Shown here one piece after another: positions 37,464-47,765 of a DNA stretch of 64,000 nucleotides. Made by a program: the position numbers and the translations under genes. Under the pieces are notes generated by a model. The model had not been told where the DNA came from. It did not search any database and saw nothing but the letters and a program-made list of their open reading frames with translations. Origin of the DNA: Allopusillimonas ginsengisoli (GTDB lineage Bacteria; Pseudomonadota; Gammaproteobacteria; Burkholderiales; Burkholderiaceae_B); contig RAPG01000001.1 in NCBI GenBank assembly GCA_005239165.1, positions 186,001-250,000 of the forward strand, written 5' to 3'. Position 1 is the stretch's first letter, and every line of letters begins with the position of its first letter.

Positions 37464-38252
37464 TCAAACGAGGCCAAAATGACGCCGGTAACGCGGGTCA
37501 AGATTTTCAATATCAAGTAAAACAGGAAAGTCGGCAGTATTAAAGTCGGGATCCCATGCTGGCTCGCCGCAAATACTGGCCCCAACTTTCAGATAGCCCT
37601 TTATAAGCGGCGGAACACGTGCCGGCAGGCCTTCATCCAGACAGTCAACCGGGTAACGATGCAAGGGGGCGACCCTGGGCAAACCGGCGCGAGCGGCCTC
37701 TGCCATGGGCCCGGACGCCTGGCGCCAGACTTTGGCCGCCGACGCACCGCCATCACGCAAGCTGACGCTGGCACAGCCCAGCACATACCGGCATGCGTGC
37801 TGCTGCACGAGGCGCGCAATACCCGACCACAGCAACAAAATAACCGAGCCATTGCGGTAATCGGGATGCGTACATGAGCGGCCCAGTTCAAATAACTGTT
37901 CACGCAAATGGTCAATAGGGCCCAGATCAAATTCTGCTTCGGAATAGTAGCCGCCGGCACGCCTGGCATTTTCAGGAGTAAGCAAACGATATGTGCCCAC
38001 CACACGTCCTGTGCCTAGTTCGCTCACCATGACGTGTTCACACCAGGTATCGTAACGGTCAGCATCCAGGCCATCACGCGCATCGGGGAAAAGAGCCTGC
38101 ATTTCCTGGGTAAACACCTCGTACCGAAACCTCTGCAACGCTTCAAGCTCGTGGTGGGTACGCGCCAGCCCGACAACCAGCCCTCCGGGTTCTGAATGAG
38201 ACCAGTTGGCTCCAGCCTGCGGCTCAGAATTAATACGTGCCAGTTCTAACAT
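37464..38252 (-). CDS. OlsB-like GNAT acyltransferase (ornithine lipid type)
   Basis: A 262-residue GNAT-fold protein of the OlsB/hemolysin-like acyltransferase group, which transfers an acyl chain from acyl-ACP to ornithine in ornithine-lipid synthesis. Marks: LQRFRYEVFTQEMQALFPD, the VVGTYRLLTPE strand, ELGRSCTHPDYRNGSVILLL at the acyl-CoA/ACP site, and the C-terminal PPLIKGYLKVGASICGEPAWD. The ATG at 38252 has AAGGAG eight bases upstream; the open frame continues to 38405 but overlaps glmM. Ornithine specificity is inferred, and OlsA is not in the window. Confidence 0.75.
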   Translation of the reverse strand: MLELARINSEPQAGANWSHSEPGGLVVGLARTHHELEALQRFRYEVFTQEMQALFPDARDGLDADRYDTWCEHVMVSELGTGRVVGTYRLLTPENARRAGGYYSEAEFDLGPIDHLREQLFELGRSCTHPDYRNGSVILLLWSGIARLVQQHACRYVLGCASVSLRDGGASAAKVWRQASGPMAEAARAGLPRVAPLHRYPVDCLDEGLPARVPPLIKGYLKVGASICGEPAWDPDFNTADFPVLLDIENLDPRYRRHFGLV

Positions 38253-38337
38253 GCGGACAACTCCTTGAAAAGTTGCCGCAAGTTTGCCTGCCAAATATTT
38301 CAGGCTTTTGAACACATGCAAAAAGCCACGCCGACGC

Positions 38338-39670
38338 TCAGTTGAGATTAACCGCAACCAACTGCTGTATTCCCTCTTCGACCAGGCCCATATCTTCGGC
38401 TTCAACCATGAGCCGCAGTTTGGGCTCGGTACCCGAGGCTCGTATCAGTACCCTTCCGCGATCGCCCAGCATTTTCTCGACCTGCTCCCGCGCGGCCTGT
38501 AATCCGGTGTGTGACTGCCAGTTCACGCCAGCTGCCAATGGCACATTGACCATTTTCTGGGGGTACATTTTAAGATCCTCCAGCAACTGGGACAGCGTCT
38601 TGCCACCATGCCGTACGGCGGTAAGTACCTGCAATGCCGCAATAATGCCATCGCCTGTGGTGTGGTAATCAAGACACAGCAAGTGGCCCGAGCTTTCGCC
38701 ACCATAAAGCCAGCCACGTTGCTGCAGCGACTCAAGTACGTAGCGGTCGCCGACGTTGGCGCGATGGAATGAGACACCCAAAGATTGCAATTGCTTCTCG
38801 AACCCCAGATTGGTCATTAGCGTGCCCGAAACCCCCGCAACGGGGTTACTGGCCATGCGGTCGCGCACAATGACGTACAGCAGCTCGTCACCGTTATAAA
38901 TACGGCCATCGCTATCGACCATTTGCAGCCGGTCGGCATCGCCATCCAGAGCAATGCCCAGGTCAGCACCACGCGCCTTTACTTCAGCAGCCAGGTGCTC
39001 AGGGTACGTGGCACCCACGCCATCGTTGATATTAAAGCCGTCAGGCTCACACCCGATAGCGTGGACTTCTGCCCCCAGCTCGCGGAAGACGTGAGGAGCA
39101 ATACGGTATGCCGCGCCGTTTGCCGCGTCGACAACAATGGACAAGCCGGAAAGATCAAGCTCGTTGGGAAAGGTGCTTTTGCAGAACTCGATATAACGGC
39201 CGGTCGAGTCTTCAAGGCGCCGCGCACGTCCAAGCGCTTCAGAACCTACGCAATTTAGGGGCTCATCAATGGCTTTTTCGATTTCAAGCTCGATCTCGTC
39301 CGGCAATTTGGTGCCCTTGGCCGAGAAGAACTTGATGCCATTGTCTTGAAATGGATTATGCGACGCGCTGATGACTATGCCTGCTGTAAGACGCAACGCC
39401 CTGGTCAGGTAGGCCACTGCCGGCGTAGGCATGACGCCGGCCAGCAACACATCAACCCCAGCCGCCGACAGACCAGCCTCAAGTGCGGATTCGAGCATAT
39501 AGCCCGAAATGCGGGTGTCTTTACCCATAACGAGAGAGGGACGACCGTGGCCTGCATGATTGCGCGCGAACACACGTCCCGCTGCGTAACCAAGCCGCAA
39601 GGCGAACTCGGCATTGATTGTGGAGCCACCCACTTCGCCCCGCACCCCATCGGTACCAAAATATTTACGC

Positions 39671-39678
<8 letters not shown>
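38338..39678 (-). CDS. glmM: Phosphoglucosamine mutase
   Basis: Converts glucosamine-6-phosphate to glucosamine-1-phosphate for peptidoglycan and LPS. 446 residues. Motifs in order: YFGTDGVRG, the phosphoserine loop [17 protein letters not shown], the metal loop [11 protein letters not shown], sugar-binding GGESSGH, and phosphate-binding [10 protein letters not shown]. The ATG at 39678 has GGAG seven bases upstream. It overlaps the folP stop by eight bases, as in the common ftsH-folP-glmM order. Confidence 0.97.
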
Positions 39679-40530
<852 letters not shown>

Positions 40531-40533
40531 TTA

Positions 40534-42432
40534 TCAGACCGGCGTAGTTGCCGTATCGCCACCTGCGCCAGCCAGACCTGCAGGAGGAGGCGTCTTGTCA
40601 GACGTATCGTTGCTGACCGATGGCGGCTGTGGAGCGCGCGGTGGCCGGCCTTCCATGATGTCGTTGATCTGGTTTGCGTCTATGGTTTCCCACTCAAGCA
40701 GCGCCTTCGTCATGGCCTCGATTTTGTCACGATTATTTTCGATGATGGTACGTGCAACGGTGTACTGCTCATCGATAATGCTGCGGATTTCGTGATCAAC
40801 CTTTTGCATGGTGGCTTCGGACACGTGCGTAGTCTTGGTGACGCTGCGACCGAGAAAGACCTCGCCTTCGTTTTCAGCGTAAACCACGGGGCCGAGGGAG
40901 TCAGTCATGCCGTAGCGCGTGACTATGTCGCGTGCAATAGCAGTTGCCCGCTCAAAGTCGTTGGAAGCGCCGGTAGTCATCTGGTTCATGAAGACTTCTT
41001 CGGCGATACGCCCGCCAAACAGTACGGCAATGGTATTGAGCAAACGCTCTTTGTCCATGCTGTAGCGGTCGCCGTCAGGAAGTTGCATGGTTACACCCAG
41101 TGCACGACCACGCGGAATAATGGTTACTTTGTGCACCGGATCGGTTTTGGGAAGCATACGGGCAACCAGAGCATGACCGGACTCGTGATAGGCCGTGTTG
41201 CGACGCTCTTCTTCGGGCATGATAAGCGAGCGGCGCTCGGCACCCATGATGATTTTATCTTTGGCCATTTCGAAGTCGCTCATGTCAACCGTGCGGCCAC
41301 TGCGGCGTGCGGCAAACAATGCAGCTTCGTTGACGAGGTTGGCCAGATCGGCACCCGAGAAACCTGGCGTACCGCGAGCGAGTACCAAAGCATCTACGTT
41401 AGTGGCCAGTGGCACCTTGCGCATGTGAACCTTGAGGATCTGCTCACGACCGCGAATATCGGGAAGCGATACAACCACCTGACGGTCAAAGCGGCCCGGA
41501 CGCAGCAGCGCAGGGTCAAGCACGTCGGGGCGGTTGGTGGCTGCGACGACGAGCACACCCTGGCCGGTTTCAAAACCGTCCATTTCAACAAGCAACTGGT
41601 TAAGCGTTTGTTCGCGCTCGTCGTTGCCACCACCCAGGCCTGCACCACGCTGGCGGCCTACGGCATCGATTTCATCAATAAAAATAATGCACGGAGCCTG
41701 CTTCTTGGCGTTTTCAAACATGTCGCGCACACGTGCAGCGCCCACGCCAACAAACATTTCGACGAAGTCGGAACCCGAAATGCTGAAGAAAGGTACTTTG
41801 GCTTCACCCGCAATGGCTTTTGCCAGCAGGGTTTTACCCGTACCGGGCGAACCCACCATCAGTACGCCGCGGGGGATACGACCGCCCAGGCGCTGGAATT
41901 TTGTGGGGTCGCGCAGAAAGTCGACCAGCTCTTGTACGTCTTCTTTGGCCTCGTCACACCCCGCCACATCGGCAAAGGTAATGTGATTGGTGTTTTCGTC
42001 AAGCATGCGGGCACGGGATTTACCGAAGCTGAATGCCCCGCCCTTGCCGCCACCCTGCATTTGCCGCATGAAGAACACCCATACACCGATGAGCAGCAAC
42101 ATGGGGAACCATGAAATGAAGATGCTGGTCAGGAAAGACGGCTCTTCGCGTGCCTTGCCGGACACCTGCACGCCGCTCTTGACGAGCTCGGGCACCATCC
42201 ACAAGTCACCGGGCGAGGTCAGACTATAAGGACGACCGGCATCGGGCGTTACGTATAACGTATCGCCCTGAATGTCGACCTTATTGATGCGACCAGCCTG
42301 TGCATCATTCATGAATTGGGTGTAAGTTACTGTATCTGTTGTGGCGGGGCGCCCGTCAAACTGTTTAAACACTGTAAACAGAACGAGCGCTATCACCATC
42401 CAGATCGCAACCTTGGAAAATGAGTTGTTCAA
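40534..42432 (-). CDS. ftsH: ATP-dependent zinc metalloprotease FtsH
   Basis: Membrane-anchored AAA+ protease that removes misfolded membrane proteins and regulators. Two N-terminal membrane helices (residues about 8-25 and 95-115) flank a periplasmic domain; then Walker A GSPGTGKT, Walker B IIFIDEID, the RPGRFDR second-region-of-homology, and the zinc site HESGH. The best start is a TTG at 42432, with AGGAG seven bases upstream, giving the family-typical [10 protein letters not shown] beginning and 632 residues. An ATG-free extension to 42480 is rejected. Follows rlmE on the same strand. Confidence 0.97.
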   Translation of the reverse strand: MNNSFSKVAIWMVIALVLFTVFKQFDGRPATTDTVTYTQFMNDAQAGRINKVDIQGDTLYVTPDAGRPYSLTSPGDLWMVPELVKSGVQVSGKAREEPSFLTSIFISWFPMLLLIGVWVFFMRQMQGGGKGGAFSFGKSRARMLDENTNHITFADVAGCDEAKEDVQELVDFLRDPTKFQRLGGRIPRGVLMVGSPGTGKTLLAKAIAGEAKVPFFSISGSDFVEMFVGVGAARVRDMFENAKKQAPCIIFIDEIDAVGRQRGAGLGGGNDEREQTLNQLLVEMDGFETGQGVLVVAATNRPDVLDPALLRPGRFDRQVVVSLPDIRGREQILKVHMRKVPLATNVDALVLARGTPGFSGADLANLVNEAALFAARRSGRTVDMSDFEMAKDKIIMGAERRSLIMPEEERRNTAYHESGHALVARMLPKTDPVHKVTIIPRGRALGVTMQLPDGDRYSMDKERLLNTIAVLFGGRIAEEVFMNQMTTGASNDFERATAIARDIVTRYGMTDSLGPVVYAENEGEVFLGRSVTKTTHVSEATMQKVDHEIRSIIDEQYTVARTIIENNRDKIEAMTKALLEWETIDANQINDIMEGRPPRAPQPPSVSNDTSDKTPPPAGLAGAGGDTATTPV

Positions 42433-42552
42433 AGCCAATCTCCTACTTGTAACCTTAGCTTGCCAAACCCCCGCAATCACGGCAGCAAAACAAGTATGTC
42501 AATTAAGCCATTCTACCCGATAGATCGAATGATGGTTTGTATAACCCGTCTA

Positions 42553-43191
42553 TTAACGGGGCTTGAATTTTGAGGCCACCAGAAAGGTCTCCGACGACTT
42601 CGCGCGCGATGCTTTGGGCTTGCGTTCAACCACCCGCTGAAAGTGCTGCTTGAAGGTTTCCACAATTTGAGAAAACCCGCTGCCATGAAAGGCCTTGACA
42701 ATAAGTGTGCCGTCGGGCTTAAGATGATTGCAGGAGAATTCGAGCGCAAGTTCGCAAACATGTTGAATTCGCGCCGAGTCGGCTGAGCTCACACCTGATA
42801 AGTTGGGGGCCATGTCTGACATTACAAGGTCTACTTGCTGACCTTCGAGCTTATTTGACAATTGATCGAGCACTTCATCTTCACGAAAGTCGCCCAAAAT
42901 GAACTCTACACCGGCTACAGGCTCCATGGGCAGCATATCGAGCGCGATAACGCGCCCCTGTATGATGCCTTCAGAGTCAGCAAGCCGCTCGCGGGCCACT
43001 TGTGACCAGCTACCCGGGGCAGACCCCAGGTCAACCACCACATCGCCCGGACGCATCAGTTTTTCGGTATCAAGAATTTCGAGCAGCTTGAATGCTGCAC
43101 GTGCCCGATACCCCTTCTGTTGCGCCATTTTGACGTATGGGTCGTTAATATGTTGCATAACCCATTCTTTTGAGAATTTTTTCTTGGCCAT
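42553..43191 (-). CDS. rlmE: 23S rRNA 2'-O-methyltransferase RlmE (FtsJ)
   Basis: Methylates U2552 of 23S rRNA late in 50S assembly. 212 residues. SAM-binding [15 protein letters not shown] and the K-D-K-E catalytic set are visible: lysine in [10 protein letters not shown], aspartate in [10 protein letters not shown], lysine in [10 protein letters not shown] and glutamate in KSSETFLV. Divergent from yhbY with only 17 bases between starts; followed by ftsH, the common rlmE-ftsH pair. Confidence 0.96.
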   Translation of the reverse strand: MAKKKFSKEWVMQHINDPYVKMAQQKGYRARAAFKLLEILDTEKLMRPGDVVVDLGSAPGSWSQVARERLADSEGIIQGRVIALDMLPMEPVAGVEFILGDFREDEVLDQLSNKLEGQQVDLVMSDMAPNLSGVSSADSARIQHVCELALEFSCNHLKPDGTLIVKAFHGSGFSQIVETFKQHFQRVVERKPKASRAKSSETFLVASKFKPR

Positions 43192-43208
43192 TCCCGTACA
43201 ATTCCAAC

Positions 43209-43763
43209 ATGCCTAAACTCGACATTACCTCAAACAAGCGCAGCGAACTTCGCGCCGCGGCCCACCCTTTGCGTCCGGTCGTGCTCATCGGCGACCGCGG
43301 CCTGTCAGAATCTGTTCTAAAAGAAATAGACCTTAACCTGAACGCCCATCAGCTTATCAAGGTGCGGGTCGCCGGCGATGACCGTGAAGCCCGAACCGCC
43401 ATGTACGACACCATCTGTGACACACTTTCGTGTGCGCCGGTGCATCACCTTGGCAAAACATTAATTTTGTACCGCCCAGACCTGGCAGCCGAACGGGCCG
43501 CCGCCGAGGCGCTGAACATGACCCGCGCCGTGCGCAAGCCGTCCGACCCCTACACACCCAAGAAACTTGCGGCTGAAGGCGTAACGCGCCGCCGGCGCGC
43601 ACCCAAACCCAAATCGCCCGAGGCTGCTGGCGGCGGTCTGTCACCCCGTGCACGCAAAACCAGCTCACTTAGCGAGCGCGATGCCCATGGCATACCTCGC
43701 CGATCGGGCAGTGCGCTGTCGCTGCGTGGCGGTGCGAGGCGGCCTCGCACCGGAAAACGCTGA
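43209..43763 (+). CDS. yhbY: YhbY-type RNA-binding protein (CRM domain) with a basic tail
   Basis: A CRS1-YhbY (CRM) domain protein tied to 50S ribosome assembly. The N-terminal 95 residues hold the fold, including [20 protein letters not shown] and [14 protein letters not shown]. The 184-residue protein is about twice the usual 97 because of a low-complexity, Arg/Lys/Pro/Ser-rich tail. The ATG at 43209 matches family starts. Divergent from rlmE, another 50S assembly gene, and convergent with greA. Confidence 0.9.
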   Translation: MPKLDITSNKRSELRAAAHPLRPVVLIGDRGLSESVLKEIDLNLNAHQLIKVRVAGDDREARTAMYDTICDTLSCAPVHHLGKTLILYRPDLAAERAAAEALNMTRAVRKPSDPYTPKKLAAEGVTRRRRAPKPKSPEAAGGGLSPRARKTSSLSERDAHGIPRRSGSALSLRGGARRPRTGKR

Positions 43764-43765
43764 TC

Positions 43766-43787
43766 CAGGCCAGAAGTATACGGCCTG
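43766..43787 (+). terminator. Possible hairpin after yhbY
   Basis: CAGGCC and GGCCTG pair across a ten-base loop directly after the yhbY stop, followed by TTAACG rather than a T-run. A second inverted repeat, GTTAGCGT/ACGCTAAC (43803-43838), overlaps the end of greA. Either could serve the convergent yhbY and greA transcripts. Confidence 0.35.
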
Positions 43788-43817
43788 TTAACGAGAAAAT
43801 CAGTTAGCGTGGGCAGA

Positions 43818-44294
43818 TTATTGGTAGCTGACGCTAACAACTTCGTATTCGCGCACACCGGCCGGCGCTCGAACTTCGACAACGTCGCCCTCTGACTTGC
43901 CAATAAGCGCACGCGCCACAGGGCTGGACACTGAAATGAGGTTTGAGCGGATGTCGGCCTCAACGTCGCCCACTATCTGATACTTGACGCGCTCGCCCGA
44001 CTCGAGATCTTCGATCTCAACAGTGGCACCAAACACAGCCCGACCGTCGGTCTCAAGGGCTGAGGGGTCGATGATTTGAGCGTTCGAAAGCGTACCTTCG
44101 AGCTCACGGATGCGCCCTTCAACAAAAGCCTGGCGCTCGCGTGCGGCATCGTACTCGGCGTTTTCAGACAGATCACCTTGCGCTCTCGCCTCGGCGATGG
44201 CATTGATGACATCTTGACGTTCTACTGTTTTCAAACGATGCAATTCTAGTTGCAGGCGCTCAGCACCGCGGGCAGTCAACGGGATCGTGGACAT
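43818..44294 (-). CDS. greA: Transcription elongation factor GreA
   Basis: Rescues backtracked RNA polymerase by stimulating transcript cleavage. 158 residues. The N-terminal coiled coil contains the acidic tip in GDLSENAEYDAARERQAF, and the C-terminal FKBP-like domain reads DLESGERVKYQIVGDVEAD and SPVARALIGKSEGD. Normal length. Preceded by a structured leader with an intrinsic terminator only 12 bases before the start. Confidence 0.97.
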   Translation of the reverse strand: MSTIPLTARGAERLQLELHRLKTVERQDVINAIAEARAQGDLSENAEYDAARERQAFVEGRIRELEGTLSNAQIIDPSALETDGRAVFGATVEIEDLESGERVKYQIVGDVEADIRSNLISVSSPVARALIGKSEGDVVEVRAPAGVREYEVVSVSYQ

Positions 44295-44306
44295 AGTCTT
44301 CCTGAT

Positions 44307-44340
44307 TTAAAAGTAAAAAGACGCTCCTTACAGGGAGCGC
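44307..44340 (-). terminator. Intrinsic terminator in the greA leader
   Basis: On the reverse strand CGCTCC-CTGTAA-GGAGCG forms a hairpin followed at once by TCTTTTTACTTTT. It ends 12 bases before the greA ATG, so it would stop transcripts arriving from upstream before they enter greA. An analogous leader terminator makes the GraL RNAs in E. coli greA. Confidence 0.7.
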
Positions 44341-44450
44341 CTGAAACAATAGGTAGTTGAGTGTCCTGTCTGGTTAATGGCCTTTTTAACGACCTGAATA
44401 CAAACCCAGGGCGGCGAACTAACCAGACAAGACACCGGGCTCAAAAAAAA
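44307..44450 (-). ncRNA. Putative structured leader RNA or small RNA upstream of greA
   Basis: A 16-bp stem with one mismatch (44420-44435 pairing with 44361-44376) encloses about 43 bases, then a single-stranded linker leads into the terminator at 44307-44340. The layout of stem, linker and terminator is that of a trans-acting small RNA or an attenuated leader. No clear promoter was identified and no known RNA family was recognised. Confidence 0.35.
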
Positions 44451-44510
44451 CCCGTAGGCACAACGCACCAGCATTGCTGATTGTTATCGGTTTAACAATG
44501 CTGGGTCAGC

Positions 44511-44547
44511 CCAAAACAAACCCCCGGCCGTGGTTGTGAACCGGGGG
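44511..44547 (-). terminator. Terminator downstream of the uracil permease gene
   Basis: On the reverse strand CCCCCGG and CCGGGGG pair across a 13-base loop, followed by TTTGTTTTGG. It lies about 125 bases after the permease stop. Confidence 0.6.
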
Positions 44548-44670
44548 TATGTATTCATTGTCGGCAATGTCAGACAAAATTGCAAGCCCCCGGTCAGATT
44601 TCTGTAGTCTGAAAACAAGAAATCAGGAAGCACTTAATTACAAAAATTTTGGCTCTGACGCCACGATGGC

Positions 44671-45984
44671 CTACTGCCTGCCCCGCTTTAAGAGGGCATA
44701 CAAAATAATCGCCCCGAAAGTGGCCGTGCCTATGCCGTCCAGCTTGAACGCACCCAGTTGTACTGAAAAATTGCCGGCGCCCAAAACCAGGGTGACTGCC
44801 GCAACGATAAGATTGCAGTTATCGCTGAAATCGACCTGGTTTACCACCCAAATACGCGCACCTGCCACAGCAATAAGGCCAAACACCACAATTGACATGC
44901 CCCCAAGCACAGGGCCCGGGATGGCCTGAATCAGCGCGCCAAATTTGGGCGAAAACCCCAGCAAAATGGCGATGAGCGCCGCAATCACAAAAACCAGAGT
45001 TGAATAAATACGGGTTACGGTCATGACGCCGATATTTTCGGCGTACGTGGTTACGCCCGTACCCCCGACCGCGCCAGATATCATGGTGGCAACACCGTCG
45101 CCCACAAACGCCCTGCCCAGGTATACATCAAGATTGCGGCCTGTCATGGCACTGACGGCCTTGATATGTCCAAGGTTTTCAGCCACGAGGATGATGGCCA
45201 CGGGGACAATGACACTAATGGCGTGCGGCTCGAAAACGGGGGCGGCAAAGTGCGGCAGCCCCAGCCATGGCACGGCGGCAATCGTGCTGAAATCAATGGG
45301 CTGGCCCAAACCAAGGCCGTTTGTAAGAATGCCATAGATGACGCAGGCCAGCAGCAACCCGACGAGAATCAGCAACCGCTGAGTAGTGCCCCGGGTGTAC
45401 ACCGCAATACCGCCCACACACAACACGGTCATCAAAGCCATAATCGCTTCAAACGTAGAACCACCCATGGCACCTTTGGCAGCGATAGGGGCCAGATTAA
45501 GGCCAATCACCGCCACGATGGCACCCGTGACTACCGGAGGCATCCAGGCGTCTATCCAGGCTGATGCACCACCAGACCGGACATTGGCCCACCAAACCAG
45601 CAGACCAATCAGCGTGTAAACCAGGCCACAGATAATGATGGCACCCAGTGCCACGCCAATATTGGGATTGGGCCCGCTACCCGAGTACGCCGTCACAGCA
45701 ATTACACCGCCAATAAAGGCAAAACTGGACCCCAGATAACTGGGCACGCGACCACCGACAAATACGAAAAAAATGAGTGTTCCCACGCCTGACATCAAAA
45801 TCGCGACGTTGGGGTCAAACCCCATCAGCAGGGGTGCCAGAATGGTCGAACCAAACATGGCCACAACGTGCTGAGCACCCATGGCAATGTTTTGCGGCCA
45901 TGACAGGCGTTCGTCAGGCTGCACGACAACACCGCTGGCGCCGCTCTGCACACGACGCCAGCGGGGAAAATAAGCATTGGACAT
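44671..45984 (-). CDS. NCS2 family uracil permease (UraA/RutG type)
   Basis: Proton-coupled nucleobase importer, 437 residues, with about twelve to fourteen helices. NCS2 marks: NIAMGAQHVVAMFGSTILAPLLMG, the short beta-strand region SSFAFIGGVIAV, LVAENLGHIKAVSAMTG with the substrate-binding glutamate, and GGTGVTTYAENIGVMTVTR, a uracil/RutG-type signature. Xanthine/urate members carry different residues here, so uracil is favoured. Nearby carAB also belong to pyrimidine metabolism, but the gene has its own terminator. Confidence 0.9.
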   Translation of the reverse strand: MSNAYFPRWRRVQSGASGVVVQPDERLSWPQNIAMGAQHVVAMFGSTILAPLLMGFDPNVAILMSGVGTLIFFVFVGGRVPSYLGSSFAFIGGVIAVTAYSGSGPNPNIGVALGAIIICGLVYTLIGLLVWWANVRSGGASAWIDAWMPPVVTGAIVAVIGLNLAPIAAKGAMGGSTFEAIMALMTVLCVGGIAVYTRGTTQRLLILVGLLLACVIYGILTNGLGLGQPIDFSTIAAVPWLGLPHFAAPVFEPHAISVIVPVAIILVAENLGHIKAVSAMTGRNLDVYLGRAFVGDGVATMISGAVGGTGVTTYAENIGVMTVTRIYSTLVFVIAALIAILLGFSPKFGALIQAIPGPVLGGMSIVVFGLIAVAGARIWVVNQVDFSDNCNLIVAAVTLVLGAGNFSVQLGAFKLDGIGTATFGAIILYALLKRGRQ

Positions 45985-46216
45985 GGGGGTTTGCCTTAGT
46001 TGTTATAGGAATTAATGAAGCGCTGAGGCGAGAGTTTACGGTTTGAACGCCCCATACAGCAAGGCCCACCGTATTGTTGTACAGAAATACACTGCAAACC
46101 GACCCGCTAAAAAGCCACGCCGCGGGCAGCATACCGCTGCCGTCACACATACCGGCTACACTCAACGGCAAGCTTTTTATTTTAAACATCTACCTTTCGC
46201 GTGAGCGACCGGAACC

Positions 46217-46855
46217 ATGAACCACACCTTCTTCTGGCTTATTCGCCATGGCGAAACCGACTGGAATGCCCAAAGACGCCTGCAGGGCTGGCGCGATATC
46301 CCCCTGAATGCCAAAGGCGTGCACCAGGCTGAAAAACTGGCCCATGCATTGCACCCTCCAGGCTTTGATGTCAACGTGGATGTCATTATCAGCAGCGATC
46401 TGAGCCGCGCAGCGGAGACGGCGCGTATTGCCGCAGGTCATTTGGGCAAGCCGGTCGAGACCTATCAGTCACTGCGCGAACGCAACTATGGCATTTATGA
46501 AGGGGAAGACTGGGCGAGGCTGGAAGAGATCGGCATCCAGACCGCATTGCGGTCGCCCGATACGCTTATTGAGGGCGGCGAAACACTGCAAGACTTCAAT
46601 ACGCGTATTCGCGAAGCCTTTGAGCATATTGCACGTGTGCACGCAGGGCAGAAAATTCTGGTCTTTTCGCACGGGGGCGTCATCGACATGGCTTGGCGTG
46701 TATGCGACCAGCAGACCCTTATAGCCCCCCGGCCAGCTCCCATATTAAATACCAGCATCAATGAGTTTTCGATATGCCAGAGTGGCACATGGGCGCTGCG
46801 CGAGTGGGGCAACACGGCACACCTTGATGCGCTGGCCTTCGACGATATCGGCTGA
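46217..46855 (+). CDS. Histidine phosphatase family protein (phosphoglycerate mutase-like)
   Basis: A 212-residue branch-1 histidine phosphatase. The catalytic LIRHGETDWN motif (residues about 8-17), the SDLSRAAETARI arginine segment, the acid residue in SLRERNYGIYEGE and the second histidine in VFSHGGVIDMAW are all present. Relatives act as cofactor-dependent mutases, alpha-ribazole phosphatases or general phosphatases; substrate not decided. Divergent from the uracil permease and convergent with the SDR gene. Confidence 0.88.
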   Translation: MNHTFFWLIRHGETDWNAQRRLQGWRDIPLNAKGVHQAEKLAHALHPPGFDVNVDVIISSDLSRAAETARIAAGHLGKPVETYQSLRERNYGIYEGEDWARLEEIGIQTALRSPDTLIEGGETLQDFNTRIREAFEHIARVHAGQKILVFSHGGVIDMAWRVCDQQTLIAPRPAPILNTSINEFSICQSGTWALREWGNTAHLDALAFDDIG

Positions 46856-46900
46856 TACCAGCGGGTGCGCCATATGGCATTTTTACTGTCATAACCAGAC

Positions 46901-46936
46901 GGGCTTCACGCCAAAAGTGTGAAGCGGACGAAGCCC
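46901..46936. terminator. Hairpin between convergent phosphatase and SDR genes
   Basis: GGGCTTC and GAAGCCC pair around an inner CTTCAC/GTGAAG stem. It lies between the two stops and could end both transcripts, although only a short T-run follows on the forward strand. Confidence 0.5.
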
Positions 46937-46939
46937 TCT

Positions 46940-47755
46940 TTAGCGTGCTGACGATCGCGGCTTGCGCTTGCGACGCACGGCAACACGGTCATACAGCCAG
47001 TCTGGCACCAGGCGCAACAGCCGGGCAACCCAGCCCATTTGCCACGGAATGACCCTGTAGCTGATGCCACCATCAATGGCCTGCGCGGCCTTGCCTGCAA
47101 AGATGTCTGCTGGCATGAGAAAAGGCATTTTGTAAGGATTGTGTGCCGTCATCGGCGTTTGAATAAAGCCAGGGGCAAGCGTTACCACTTTGACGCCGGA
47201 CGGCCCCAGCTCTACCCGAAGGCTTTCACAATATGCCCGCACTGCTGCTTTTGAGGCACTGTAGGCACCCGCACCGGGCAATCCTCGCACGGCCGCCACA
47301 CTGGACACTCCTACCAGCACGCCGTGTCCGCGCTGCTTCATGGCAGCGATAAAAGGCTCAAACGTGGCAACTGTGGCGTTAAGATTGGTCGCCATCACCG
47401 CTTCAAAGACCTGAAAATCATCCAGCTCTTCAGTGAGCGTGCCGACGCTGATACCGGCACAAGCGATGACGATATCTACGGGGCCATCGCGCAGAAAGTC
47501 ATGGGCAGCGTCGTGCAGGGCCTGACGATCGCGTACATCAAGCGCATAAATACTATGCGCAGGCGCTTGCGTCACCGCCTGCGATATGCCTTCGTCACCC
47601 TCGTTACGGGCGGGCACGGGCAGGCTATCACTTAGCGCACGCAGCACGGCCTCACGACGCCCCAGCAACGCCAGCTGGTCGCCCTGCCTCGCATAATAAA
47701 GGGCGAGTGCGGCGCCTATGCCGCTACTCGCCCCGGTGATGAAGATGCGCCGCAC
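46940..47755 (-). CDS. Short-chain dehydrogenase/reductase
   Basis: A 271-residue SDR. Nucleotide-binding FITGASSGIGAALAL, the IACAGISVG strand, and the catalytic YSASKAAVRAY (Y-x3-K) are present. The start is best placed at a GTG at 47755, giving the family beginning VRRIFITGASSG, with AGGG nearby upstream; that is 10 bases after the carB stop, so it is probably co-transcribed with carAB. The longer open frame overlaps carB and is rejected. Substrate unknown; a role in pyrimidine synthesis is not implied. Confidence 0.85.
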   Translation of the reverse strand: MRRIFITGASSGIGAALALYYARQGDQLALLGRREAVLRALSDSLPVPARNEGDEGISQAVTQAPAHSIYALDVRDRQALHDAAHDFLRDGPVDIVIACAGISVGTLTEELDDFQVFEAVMATNLNATVATFEPFIAAMKQRGHGVLVGVSSVAAVRGLPGAGAYSASKAAVRAYCESLRVELGPSGVKVVTLAPGFIQTPMTAHNPYKMPFLMPADIFAGKAAQAIDGGISYRVIPWQMGWVARLLRLVPDWLYDRVAVRRKRKPRSSAR

Positions 47756-47765
47756 CCAGGCCCTG

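Larger units (their letters stand above)
44295..44670. other. Gene-free, hairpin-rich interval between uraA and greA
   Basis: This 376-base gap has no plausible gene. On the reverse strand, in order, it contains a terminator after uraA (44511-44547), a bulged hairpin (44468-44504) in which ATTGTTA/TAACAAT competes with CCAGCATTG/CAATGCTGG, a T8 loop closed by CGGG/CCCG (44436-44454), a 16-bp stem (44361-44435) and a terminator (44307-44340). Confidence 0.8.

Noticed and set aside
44307-44450. 6S RNA as identity of the structured region
   Set aside because: The long single-stem form with a central bubble and about 180 bases expected of 6S RNA is not seen; the stem here is short and followed by a separate terminator.
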